A stretch of DNA of 64,000 nucleotides. Origin: CAWDMN01 sp963803155. Its GTDB lineage: Bacteria > Acidobacteriota > Terriglobia > Versatilivoradales > Versatilivoraceae. A program made the position numbers and the translations under genes. Of the stretch, positions 8,641 to 17,366 are shown in pieces (the stretch's first letter is position 1; every line of letters begins with the position of its first letter). The notes under the pieces were generated by a model, which saw only the letters and a program-made list of their open reading frames with translations, made no database searches and was not told the origin of the DNA. The DNA is taken from contig CAWDMN010000067.1 of assembly GCA_963803155.1 (NCBI GenBank), positions 19,544 to 83,543 on the forward strand. The letters run 5' to 3'.

Positions 8641-11133
8641 ATGAAAATAATCGAAATTTTGTATCAGGATTTGAAGTACGCCTGCCGGGGTCTCAAGCAG
8701 AATCCAATCTTTGCTTTAGTGGTTTGCAGTGTTCTGGCCCTTGGGATTGGGGCCAACACCGCCTTGTTTACCGTGGTGAACAAGGTGCTGTTGCAGCCGC
8801 TGCCCTTTGCTGAATCGGAACGGTTGGTGGATGTTCATGAGACCAAAATTCATGAGGCTAATAGTGGAGATGGATTTAATCCCTCCTATCCCAACTATAT
8901 GGACTGGCGCCGAATAAGCCAATCCTTTGAATCCCTTGCTTTTTCCTTATCCTATCCGCAAACTCTGCCCAGCGATTCCGGCGCGGAACGCATTCCCGTG
9001 GCATTCGTTTCCGGCAATTTTTTTCGAACCTACCGCGTGCAGGCATTGATGGGGCGTCTATTCGCGGAGCCGGAAGATAGACAGGGAGCCGAATCGGTGG
9101 CGATTTTGGCTCGAGGCTTTTGGAAGACGCGGTGGGGCGCCGATCCCAACATTATTGGCAAAACGATCACACTGGAACAGCGGGTTTACACAATCGTTGG
9201 GGTGCTCCCCGAATTCCCTAATCGCAATCAAGCCGAGGTTTACGTCCCGATCTCTCCCAGCGCCGAACAATTAGGCATGTCAATGAGGGAGCAACACATG
9301 GGCGGCGGCTACGCCACAGGCCGCCTAAAGGCTGGCGTGAGGATGGAGCAGGCGCGCGCCGAATTGAAAACCATCGCGGCCCAATTGGAGCGGCAGTATC
9401 CGGGTAGCAACAAAGGAAACAGCGCCGATTTGATCTCCCTCCACGAATCAGTTTCTGGCGAGGCGCGCTACACTTTGCTGATCTTATTTGGGGCCGTGGC
9501 CTTTCTCCTCTTGATAGCCTGCGCCAATGTGGCCAACCTGATGCTGGCCCGCGCGGTGTCCCGGGAAAAAGAGATTGCGATCCGGGTAGCCTTGGGGGCC
9601 GGCCGGGGTCAGATTATTCGCCAATTATTGATCGAAAGCTCCCTACTGGGCCTCTTGGGGGGTCTGCTCGGAATGTTGATTGCTCCCATTTGCGTTAATG
9701 CCTTGATGTGGCTGGTTCCTGATTCCTTGGCTCCCGGACTGGCCAGCCTCGACTGGAGGGTTTTCGGTTTTACATTGGCGGTATCAATTCTAACCGCTCT
9801 GCTCTTTGGCTTGGCGCCCGCACTTCAATCGACTCGCATCGATATCCTCAGCGCGATCAAGGAGGGAGGCCGGACTTCCGCCCAAGGGGGCAGCCATTCC
9901 CGCCTCCGCGGCGGATTAGTGGTGGCGCAAGTGGCCTTGGCGCTGATGCTTCTGGCCGGCACGGGATTGCTGGTCAGGAGCCTTTACCGGATGCTCGGCG
10001 AAGATCCGGGCTTCCGGACCAGCGGGATTCTCACTATGCAAGTTACAGTGCCAGGCGGTTTCTTCAATAATTTTTCGCTGAAAACCGTATTGAAATTTGA
10101 GGAGATGGTCCGCCAGGTGGAGCAGTTGCCCGGCGTGCAGGCGGCTGGATCCGTCAGCTTCCTGCCTATGGCGGGCGAGAATTCCAACGCCGACCTTCAA
10201 CCCGAAGGATACATTCCTCCCCCCTCGGGAGCCCTGCCCAGCGCCGATTATCATGCTGCTTCTCCCAGCTACTTTTCCGCCATGGGCATCCCCCTCTTGA
10301 AGGGCCGGCTCTATTCCGCTTCCGACGGGGCCATCCCGGAATCGGTGGCTGGGGGCATGGAGGGTTTGTTGAAGTGGTTTCGTTCAGCTCCCTTTGTCTG
10401 CGTGATCAGCCAGGAGATGGCACGGCAATTTTGGCCCGGCCAGGATCCCATCGGGAAACGTTTCCGGTTTGGCCCCCCCTCCCTGCAAGGACCCTGGGTA
10501 ACCGTGCTGGGGATCGTCGGCAATTCCCGCCCTCGCGGACTAAATAAGGCGCCAGCGCCTGAGTATTATTTTTCGCCCTGGCAGCGGCCATTTGACGAAG
10601 AGGCCATCGTGGTGAGGACTTCCGGGAATCCCACCTCCCTGGTCAAGGATGTGCGCGCCAGGATCCTGTCGGTGGACCACAATGTCATACTTTCCCGCGG
10701 GAAAACCATGGAGCAAATCGTGCACGACACGACCTCCTCCCAGCGCGCCAACTTGCGTCTGATGGGAGGATTCACGGTGCTTGCCCTTCTGCTCGCTACC
10801 ATTGGGATCTACGGCCTGATGGCTTATTCGGTGAATCAGCGCCAGCGGGAATTCGGCATCCGGATGGCCCTTGGCGCTTCGCCTGCTGGTTTGCTGCGGC
10901 TCGTCATCGGACAGGGAACCCGTCTGGCGGGAATCGGAGTGGTCATCGGTCTGCTGGCCAGCCTCACCCTTTCGCGGGTCATGACCAGCCTGTTATATAG
11001 CACTCGGCCCACGGACCCGATGACTTATATCGTGGTCTCTCTGCTCATGTTGTCCATTGCCCTGTTCGCCGCGGTTTTGCCCGCCCGCCGCGCCAGCCAG
11101 GTCGATCCCATGGTCGCCCTGCGGACTGAATAA
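8641..11133 (+). CDS. ADOP-type FtsX/MacB-like permease, copy 1
   Basis: 830 residues from the ATG at 8641 (MKIIEILYQDLKYACRGLKQNP), preceded by GTGGAG. An upstream in-frame extension to 8488 would run through the promoter and is rejected. Architecture: N-terminal FtsX-like helix (FALVVCSVLALGIGANTALFTVVNKVLLQPLPF), MacB_PCD periplasmic domain (about 60-270), a first FtsX core (LLILFGAVAFLLLIACANVANLMLARAVSREKEIAIRVALGAGRGQIIRQLLIES), a second periplasmic domain, and a second FtsX core (VLALLLATIGIYGLMAYSVNQRQREFGIRMALGAS) ending LPARRASQVDPMVALRTE. This is the duplicated orphan permease family (ADOP) typical of Acidobacteriota. No ATPase gene is adjacent, as usual for the family. Proposed role: export or envelope transport; substrate unknown. 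Confidence 0.92.
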   Translation: MKIIEILYQDLKYACRGLKQNPIFALVVCSVLALGIGANTALFTVVNKVLLQPLPFAESERLVDVHETKIHEANSGDGFNPSYPNYMDWRRISQSFESLAFSLSYPQTLPSDSGAERIPVAFVSGNFFRTYRVQALMGRLFAEPEDRQGAESVAILARGFWKTRWGADPNIIGKTITLEQRVYTIVGVLPEFPNRNQAEVYVPISPSAEQLGMSMREQHMGGGYATGRLKAGVRMEQARAELKTIAAQLERQYPGSNKGNSADLISLHESVSGEARYTLLILFGAVAFLLLIACANVANLMLARAVSREKEIAIRVALGAGRGQIIRQLLIESSLLGLLGGLLGMLIAPICVNALMWLVPDSLAPGLASLDWRVFGFTLAVSILTALLFGLAPALQSTRIDILSAIKEGGRTSAQGGSHSRLRGGLVVAQVALALMLLAGTGLLVRSLYRMLGEDPGFRTSGILTMQVTVPGGFFNNFSLKTVLKFEEMVRQVEQLPGVQAAGSVSFLPMAGENSNADLQPEGYIPPPSGALPSADYHAASPSYFSAMGIPLLKGRLYSASDGAIPESVAGGMEGLLKWFRSAPFVCVISQEMARQFWPGQDPIGKRFRFGPPSLQGPWVTVLGIVGNSRPRGLNKAPAPEYYFSPWQRPFDEEAIVVRTSGNPTSLVKDVRARILSVDHNVILSRGKTMEQIVHDTTSSQRANLRLMGGFTVLALLLATIGIYGLMAYSVNQRQREFGIRMALGASPAGLLRLVIGQGTRLAGIGVVIGLLASLTLSRVMTSLLYSTRPTDPMTYIVVSLLMLSIALFAAVLPARRASQVDPMVALRTE

Positions 11134-11271
11134 CTGGGCATCGTTCAGATTTTTTTTTTAGATTCTCCAGTCCGTCTGAGGTCCTCCACAGGCCGACTCG
11201 ACGCATCAAAACCCCTGCCCACAACACGATGGGGTGCGCCCGCCACGGCCGGCCACCCATTCCTGCAAAAC

Positions 11272-11288
11272 TGTTCGGTAGCGGAACA
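11272..11288. promoter_or_regulatory. Palindromic upstream element of ADOP gene 2
   Basis: TGTTCGGTAGCGGAACA, imperfect palindrome, about 111 bases upstream of the second GG-N10-GC promoter. It is the counterpart of 8442-8458 and is followed by the same A-run and ATCCCA motif. Confidence 0.55.
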
Positions 11289-11382
11289 AAAAAATCCCAG
11301 AATTGGACACAGCCATTCACGGCACAATTTCAAGGCCAGGTTAAAAAGCTGATCTCATAACATTTTAATGATACTTCCATTT

Positions 11383-11398
11383 TGGCATTGGGATTGCC
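11383..11398 (+). promoter_or_regulatory. Candidate sigma-54 promoter of ADOP gene 2
   Basis: TGGCATTGGGATTGCC, identical to 8554-8569, with GG-N10-GC spacing and about 70 bases before the ATG. Conservation of the promoter, the palindrome and their spacing indicates that the gene was duplicated together with its control region. Confidence 0.65.
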
Positions 11399-11469
11399 AT
11401 TTTAATGAATGTGGAATGGTGGAGAGGTTGATCCGCAGGGGAGTCGCTAAAGACGACATGGAGCAATAT

Positions 11470-13947
11470 ATGAAAATAATCGAAATTTTGTATCAGGATT
11501 TGAAGTATGCCTTCCGGGGACTCAAGCAGAATCCAATCTTTACTTTGGTGGTTTGCAGCGTTCTGGCCTTGGGGATCGGGGCCAATACTGCCCTCTTCAG
11601 CGTGGTAGACAAGGTTCTGTTGCGGCCTCTCCCTTTCGCTGAGTCTGAGCGGCTGATGGACGTTCATGAGACAAAAGAGGGATGGCCGATGAGCCCATCC
11701 TATTTCAACTATTTGGATTGGACTCGAATGAGCCAGTCTTTCGACTCCTTAGCCCTTGCCTGCGTCACTTCGCAAACCCTGCCTAACGATTCGGGGGCCG
11801 AACGCATTCCCGTGGCATTTGTTTCGGGCAATTTTTTCGAGACTTACCGCGTCAAAGCTTTCATGGGAAGACTGGTCGGGGAGTCAGACGATAAGCGGGG
11901 CGCGGCGCTAGTGGCAGTGCTGGGCCGAGGCTTCTGGAAGGCTCGGTTTGGCGCCGATCCAAACATTATCGGCAAAACAATCACTCTTGAGCAGCGGATA
12001 TTTACCGTTGTCGGAATTCTTCCCGAATTCCCCTATCATAACCATGCCGAAGTATATGTCTCAATCGCGCCCAATACCGAGAGTTCTGGCTTGTTGGGAC
12101 GGGAACAGCATATGAGCGCAACTACCGCTATTGGCCGCCTCAAAGCGGGGATAAAAATTGAACAGGCACGTGCCGAGATGAAGGCTGTCGCAGCTCAATT
12201 GGAGCGTCAGTATCCCGGCAGCAACAAGGGGAACGGCGCGGATTTGGTCTCCCTGCATGATTCGATTTCTGGTGGGGCACGTCATTCTCTATTGGTGCTA
12301 TTTGGAGCAGTGGCTTTCCTCCTTTTGATCGCCTGTGCCAATGTGGCCAACTTGATGTTGGCCCGGGCGATATCCCGAGAAAAGGAAATTGCTATACGGG
12401 TGGCTCTCGGGGCCGGGCGGGGGCAGATTATTCGGCAATTGCTGATTGAAAGCTCTCTGCTGGGCCTGCTGGGTGGAATTCTCGGAATAATGATTGCTCC
12501 CGTCTGTATTAATGCCTTACTGTGGCTGGTTCCCGATTCAATGGCATCGGGACTGGCTAGTCCCAATTGGCGGATTTTTTTATTCACTTTCGGGGCTTCG
12601 ATTCTGACGGCCCTGCTTTTCGGCCTGATGCCGGCGCTGCAATCGACGCACATTGATATTATCAGCGCAATCAAAGAGGGAGGCCGGACTTCCACGCAAG
12701 GAAGCAGCCGTTCGCGTCTGCGCGGCGGGCTGGTGGTTTCCCAAGTGGCGATGGCGCTGATGCTCCTGGCGGGAACAGGATTACTAATTCGAAGCCTTTA
12801 CCGGATGCTGGGTGAAGATCCGGGTTTTCGCACCACGGGAATACTCACCATGAAGGTAACGATGCCCGGCACATTCATGGAGGCATTCTCTCCCAAAAAC
12901 GCATTTAAATTTGTCGAGATGGCCAGCCTTGCAGGACAGCTGCCCGGCGTGCTAGATTCAGGATCCATTAGTTTCCTACCCATGGGTGGCTCGAATTCCA
13001 ACGCGGACCTTCAACCAGAAGGATATATCGCACCGGCTTCAGGGGCCTCTCCGACTGCAGATTACCATGCCGCAAGTCCCGGCTACTTTTCCGCTATGGG
13101 CATTCCGCTCTTGCGAGGTCGGTTATATTCCCAAGCCGACGGGATGATCCCGGAGGGGATCGCCGGGACGGCAGATCGGGTGCTGGCATGGTTTCGCTCC
13201 AACAACTTCGTCTGCGTCATCAGCCAGGAAATGGCCCGGCGTTATTGGCCCGGCCAAGATCCGGTAGGGAAACGATTCCGCTTTGGGCCTCCTTCTCTGC
13301 AAGGCCCGTGGATAACCGTGCTTGGGATTGTGGGCAATTCCCGTCCGCGTGGCCTGGACCAAGCGCCTCCGCCGGAATTTTATTTCTCTCCTTGGCAATT
13401 TTCCTTTAATGAACAAACCATTGTAGTGAGAACTGCAGGAAAGCCTGAGTTGCTGACTAAGGAAGTACGTGACAGGATTCTATCTGTCGACCACAATGTC
13501 ATTATCTCCCGAGCCATGACCATGGAACAAATCGTCCGCGAAACGACTTCTTCCCAACGGGCCAATCTGCGCCTGATGGGGGGATTCACCGTGCTGGCCC
13601 TGCTGCTCGCTACGATTGGAATTTATGGTTTGATGGCATATTCCGTCAGTCAGCGGCAACGCGAATTTGGCGTGCGGATGGCGATGGGCGCCTCCCCCGC
13701 CGGGTTGATGCGGCATGTCATCGGGCAGGGGACACGGCTGGCAAGTATCGGCGTGGCCATCGGAGTCGTGGCCAGCCTTGTCCTTTCGCGGGTTATGGCC
13801 AGCCTACTATATGGCACCAAGCCCACGGACCCGGCCACGTATGTTGTGGTCTCTTTGCTCATGCTGTCCATTGCTCTTTTCGCGGCATTCTTGCCCGCCC
13901 GCCGTGCCAGCCAGGTGGATCCCATGATCGCCCTGCGCTCGGAGTAA
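11470..13947 (+). CDS. ADOP-type FtsX/MacB-like permease, copy 2 (tandem paralogue)
   Basis: 825 residues from the ATG at 11470 (MKIIEILYQDLKYAFRGLKQNP), preceded by GGAGCAATAT. Same architecture as the preceding gene: N-terminal transmembrane helix, MacB_PCD domain, FtsX core, second periplasmic domain, FtsX core, and C-terminus LPARRASQVDPMIALRSE. Long stretches are identical to copy 1 (for example ALGAGRGQIIRQLLIESSLLGL). The periplasmic domains differ most, near residues 70-90 (ETKEGWPMSPSYFNYLDW versus ETKIHEANSGDGFNPSYPNY) and around 560-580. This suggests diverged substrate or partner recognition after tandem duplication (inference). Confidence 0.92.
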   Translation: MKIIEILYQDLKYAFRGLKQNPIFTLVVCSVLALGIGANTALFSVVDKVLLRPLPFAESERLMDVHETKEGWPMSPSYFNYLDWTRMSQSFDSLALACVTSQTLPNDSGAERIPVAFVSGNFFETYRVKAFMGRLVGESDDKRGAALVAVLGRGFWKARFGADPNIIGKTITLEQRIFTVVGILPEFPYHNHAEVYVSIAPNTESSGLLGREQHMSATTAIGRLKAGIKIEQARAEMKAVAAQLERQYPGSNKGNGADLVSLHDSISGGARHSLLVLFGAVAFLLLIACANVANLMLARAISREKEIAIRVALGAGRGQIIRQLLIESSLLGLLGGILGIMIAPVCINALLWLVPDSMASGLASPNWRIFLFTFGASILTALLFGLMPALQSTHIDIISAIKEGGRTSTQGSSRSRLRGGLVVSQVAMALMLLAGTGLLIRSLYRMLGEDPGFRTTGILTMKVTMPGTFMEAFSPKNAFKFVEMASLAGQLPGVLDSGSISFLPMGGSNSNADLQPEGYIAPASGASPTADYHAASPGYFSAMGIPLLRGRLYSQADGMIPEGIAGTADRVLAWFRSNNFVCVISQEMARRYWPGQDPVGKRFRFGPPSLQGPWITVLGIVGNSRPRGLDQAPPPEFYFSPWQFSFNEQTIVVRTAGKPELLTKEVRDRILSVDHNVIISRAMTMEQIVRETTSSQRANLRLMGGFTVLALLLATIGIYGLMAYSVSQRQREFGVRMAMGASPAGLMRHVIGQGTRLASIGVAIGVVASLVLSRVMASLLYGTKPTDPATYVVVSLLMLSIALFAAFLPARRASQVDPMIALRSE

Positions 13948-14563
13948 CCAGTGCAGTGCGGAGTCCAGCCGAGTGAGCGGGATGGTTTTCAGATCAGCGC
14001 TTGGGTCTTGCAAAGAAATTAACAGTCCGACTAAGCTCCCCTCCTTAGACAAGGTTGTTAAATCCGTCCTGGCGGAGGGGAAAGATGCGGCCGGCAGGCC
14101 GCGTCAGGGGCGGTCTGATGCTTTTATTGGGCTCAGATAGCAGTTTTCGCGCCACCCCACGATTCCTCAATAGCCATGTCTCTTCAGCCTCCAAGCGGAG
14201 TCCGCCTAAGCGGGAAGCTTACCTTGCCGGCCATTCCATCCTCATCACACTCCCAATCCTGTCGCACTTTGAATTGCACTCGGCTTTCCGACATTTCAAC
14301 CTCGAAATTCGAGATAATATATTATTCACCTTCACCCAATCTCTTTCCCCCCTGTGATTGTGGGGGCTGGAATTGAGTGAGAGCGGCGCCAACAGGAGCC
14401 CCAAACTTTTCATCGCAGGTAAAGAATTTGAAATTGCAGCCAACTCGGAAATCTAATGAAATACGGATGCCCTCCTGCTAATATTCCGGGACCTTGTGGA
14501 ATTGGTTTAAGAACCGACAATGCTTGCAGACCTCACTGAGAGTCATATGAAAAAGGAGAAGAA
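13948..14563. other. Intergenic region, 616 bases, no gene recognised
   Basis: No ORF with a plausible ribosome site. It contains GCTCCCCTCCTTAGACAAGG near 14034, which resembles the outer end of the multi-hairpin repeat at 18842 (CTCTCCTCCTTAGACC) and may be a solo repeat end. It also holds the GC-rich inverted words GCGGCCGGCAGGCCGC near 14088. The last 150 bases are AT-richer and probably hold the promoter of the fusion gene at 14564. Confidence 0.35.
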
Positions 14564-15796
14564 ATGTTCAAGGCGCCAAAGAGAGTGGTCTACCATGTGC
14601 CGGATATTGAAAAAGCCAAACGATGGTATGGTGAGATTCTCAATGCGGATCCCATCTTTGATTCGCCGATGGTGGTTGTTTTTCTGGTTGAGGGAACTGC
14701 GCTTTTCCTATCCCCCCAAGCTGGTTCAGCCATGGAAGAGAGGGGTACCATGGTTTATTGGGAAGTGGATAATGCCATTTTATCTCATCAAAGGCTGCTT
14801 GAATCGGGAGCCGCACCACAGAGTGAAGTGACAACGGCTTATGGGAAGCAAACGGCATCAGTCAAAGATCCTTTCGGCAACATTATTGGCATTGAAAGCG
14901 CCGTGGATGAATCGCAAAAAACCGTAGAGCACAAACCCTCCGATACGGCCAGGGGTGTTGCTTTTCTGCGCGCGCTGGCCACGATGGACGAACGGGAGGA
15001 AATCAGGGGGGGCGACTATTTGGCGGAGATTTTTCTGGCCGAAGATCCCAAAAGGGCCCTAAAAAACCCGGCGGCGCGCGAGTGGATGAAGAAGAATTTT
15101 TTCCCTCCAGGGATTTATGAATACTTGATCGCACGAACGGCTTATTTTGATGGCATCATGGAAGAGGCGTTGCGGGAAAGCATTCCTCAAATCGTTTTCC
15201 TGGGAGCGGGGTACGATAGCCGGCCTTACCGCTTTAGTGGTTTGATTCAGGACACCCGCATTTTTGAAGTAGACGCGCCAACCACCCAAGAGCACAAAAG
15301 GTCTTTGCTGGCGCAGTCCGCCATTGCTATTCCGAATCGATTGGTTTTCGTCACTGTCGACTTCAAAAAGGACAGCCTGCGGGATGCTTTATTGGCGGCG
15401 GGTTTCAGCCGGGATAAGCGCACGCTTTATCTCTGGGAGGGAGTCACTTATTATTTGCCGGGTGAAGCCGTGGATGAGACACTCCGTTTTATTCGTGAGA
15501 ATTCTCCTTCCGGCAGCAGCGTTGGTTTTGATTACCACTGTTCTTTCCCCGGTATGGAGGATGTGAGCAGTGTGCGGGAATGGAGGAAATTCCATAAAAC
15601 TCACTCACCCGGCGAGCCTATTGTTTTTGGGATAGAGAAGGATAGGATTGAATCCTTTTTATCGCAAAGAGGATTCACACTGGTTGATCATTTGGACGCA
15701 AAAGAGATGGAAAAAAGATTCCTCACATTAAAAGATGGCTCTTGCGCGGGCGAAGTCATAGCCATTGAGTGCATAGCCCAGGCTCAGGTAAGGTAG
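14564..15796 (+). CDS. VOC (glyoxalase-fold) domain fused to class-I SAM methyltransferase of the TIGR00027/PPM type
   Basis: 410 residues; AAGGAGAAGAA lies immediately before the ATG. Residues 1-115 are a VOC domain (RVVYHVPDIEKAKRWYGEIL, KDPFGNIIGIES; candidate metal ligands His11 and Glu111). After a short linker, residues 130-400 match the leucine-carboxymethyltransferase-like SAM methyltransferase family: RTAYFDGIMEEAL, VFLGAGYDSRPYRF (SAM-binding loop, about 211-223), FEVDAPTTQEHK, LYLWEGVTYYLPGEAVDETL, VGFDYH. Members methylate small molecules or protein carboxyls; the substrate here is unknown. The fusion is continuous with no frameshift and is unusual in my experience. It could couple binding or isomerisation of a small molecule to its methylation (inference). 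Confidence 0.85.
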   Translation: MFKAPKRVVYHVPDIEKAKRWYGEILNADPIFDSPMVVVFLVEGTALFLSPQAGSAMEERGTMVYWEVDNAILSHQRLLESGAAPQSEVTTAYGKQTASVKDPFGNIIGIESAVDESQKTVEHKPSDTARGVAFLRALATMDEREEIRGGDYLAEIFLAEDPKRALKNPAAREWMKKNFFPPGIYEYLIARTAYFDGIMEEALRESIPQIVFLGAGYDSRPYRFSGLIQDTRIFEVDAPTTQEHKRSLLAQSAIAIPNRLVFVTVDFKKDSLRDALLAAGFSRDKRTLYLWEGVTYYLPGEAVDETLRFIRENSPSGSSVGFDYHCSFPGMEDVSSVREWRKFHKTHSPGEPIVFGIEKDRIESFLSQRGFTLVDHLDAKEMEKRFLTLKDGSCAGEVIAIECIAQAQVR

Positions 15797-15885
15797 GTCC
15801 CGAAACCGTTTCCATCCTCACCCCTATCAAGAGCCGCTCCCCGGCTGATCGAAGGAACACCCCCCTCTCGACTGTGTCTCGAGAT

Positions 15886-16262
15886 CCCCTCCTCATTTGA
15901 ATTGAGTTTTTTCCGCAATTTTTTGACACTGGAGAAAGGGCAAGGTTCGATAAACCAAAAGAGCGTTTTCAAGCTGAAAGTCCGCCTAGGGCGGAAGGAA
16001 AACGCTTCCACAATTTACCCTGAAAGGGTAAAAGATATTAGCCGGGGGTGAGGCGAGTGGCACGAAGCCACTCGCCTCACCCCCGGAACACAATATCATC
16101 TCATCTCGCGGTTTGAGCGAATCCGCCCTCCATGGCGGATTCGCTCAAACCGCGGAATTTCTGGGCAGGCTGAAAGTGCGCCACAAGGCGAAACGTCAGC
16201 CAAAGGGCCTTGCATGAGGTGTCAAAAAACCGTGGGTAAAACTCAGCTCATTTGAGGAGGGG
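15886..16262. repeat. Multi-hairpin repeat element A with 44-base terminal inverted repeats
   Basis: Terminal inverted repeats 15886-15929 and 16219-16262 match at 35 of 44 positions, counted by eye. Outer words are CCCCTCCTCA and inner words TTTTTTGACAC. Between them lie four hairpins: I 15962-16006 (AGCGTTTTC / GAAAACGCT with an inner TCCGCC/GGCGGA stem); II 16014-16032 (TTTACCC, loop TGAAA, GGGTAAA); III 16042-16086, a perfect 20-bp stem with a 5-base loop; IV 16107-16154, a perfect 21-bp stem with a 6-base loop. Elements at 18842-19141 and, diverged, around 34500 keep this plan with different stem sequences. No ORF is inside, so it is a non-autonomous (MITE-like) or structured-RNA element. 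Confidence 0.8.
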
Positions 16263-16432
16263 AGCGAAAATTTCTTCTAAACTGGCCTGAGTAGTTGCCA
16301 AACAACCAAGAATGCAAAAGTGGCCCTCTTTAGCTGGTCAATTTCCGCCTAATATCGGAGTATAATAACAGCTTCCATTTCCTTGCTGCCGTCTGTTTTT
16401 GAGGCAACAAATATCTAAACGAGTGAGGCTCC

Positions 16433-17269
16433 ATGAAACCATCGATCAAGAAGTCAATTTTCTGGATATTCACGGCTGCCTGTGTTCCTTTAATCTGTCT
16501 GTTACTGGCTCCTTCCAGGGCGGGAATGGCCCAAACGATGCTGGATTCGAGCCATGCTTCCACTCAAAGGGAGAGTAATTCGGCAATCATCCCCGTGCCC
16601 AAGCTTGAGAATGACTTTTACGACTGGTATGCGCGTCATGACGCAGTCATAAAGCTAATCGGGAAACAGAAAGTGGATTTGGTTTTTATCGGCGACTCGA
16701 TTACTCATATGTTTGGAGGCCAACCCGAATCCAACATTTGCCACGGCGCCGCGGTTTGGGATAAATATTATTCCAAAAGAAATGCCGTCAATTTGGGATT
16801 TGGATGGGACCGCACCCAGAACGTGTTGTGGCGTCTGCAACATGGCGAATTGGAGGGCATTGCTCCCAAGGCGGCGGTCCTCCTGATTGGCACGAATAAT
16901 CTCACCGGAACGGAGCATGCCCGCATAAACACTCCTTCGGAAATTGCGGCGGCCATTGAAGAGATTTGTAAAACCATCCAGGAGAAGGCGCCCCACTGCC
17001 GCATCATATTGCTGGGCGTTTTGCCGCGTCTCGAAACGAAAGGTCCTAAAAATGGATTCGAGAAGCCGATTCGAGAAATCAATACTCTGCTGGCCCGGCT
17101 CGACAAGAAAGAGGGGATCACTTTCATGGATCTGACGGAGAAATTTGCCGGCCCCGATGGACTGCCTCGGCCGGAATTGATGGAAGACTCAGTCCACCCG
17201 AGTGCCCGGGGATATGAAGTCATGGCCACAGCCCTGGAGCCAGAGTTAAGCCGGCTCTTGGGAGAATGA
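16433..17269 (+). CDS. Secreted SGNH/GDSL-type hydrolase
   Basis: 278 residues. A signal peptide (MKPSIKKSIFWIFTAACVPLICLLLAPSRAGMAQ) is followed by an SGNH hydrolase domain: block I LVFIGDSITHMF (nucleophile Ser89), block II NLGFGWDRTQN (Gly), block III LLIGTNNLTG (Asn), and block V MEDSVHPSARGYEVMA (Asp252, His255). All four catalytic blocks are present, so it should be an active lipase/esterase, probably deacetylating sugars or polysaccharide, as in the PAF-acetylhydrolase-like branch (GTNN). A weak GAGTGAGG precedes the ATG. It stands alone between repeats and a convergent C45-type hydrolase. Confidence 0.88.
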   Translation: MKPSIKKSIFWIFTAACVPLICLLLAPSRAGMAQTMLDSSHASTQRESNSAIIPVPKLENDFYDWYARHDAVIKLIGKQKVDLVFIGDSITHMFGGQPESNICHGAAVWDKYYSKRNAVNLGFGWDRTQNVLWRLQHGELEGIAPKAAVLLIGTNNLTGTEHARINTPSEIAAAIEEICKTIQEKAPHCRIILLGVLPRLETKGPKNGFEKPIREINTLLARLDKKEGITFMDLTEKFAGPDGLPRPELMEDSVHPSARGYEVMATALEPELSRLLGE

Positions 17270-17366
17270 ATTGCGGCGGCCGCCAATGGAAAGTTGAAGT
17301 CTCTTCCCAGCCTTCCCTAGGGTTCTCCGGGCGAGGCGGTTGAAATCATGGACGATCCGGGGATTT

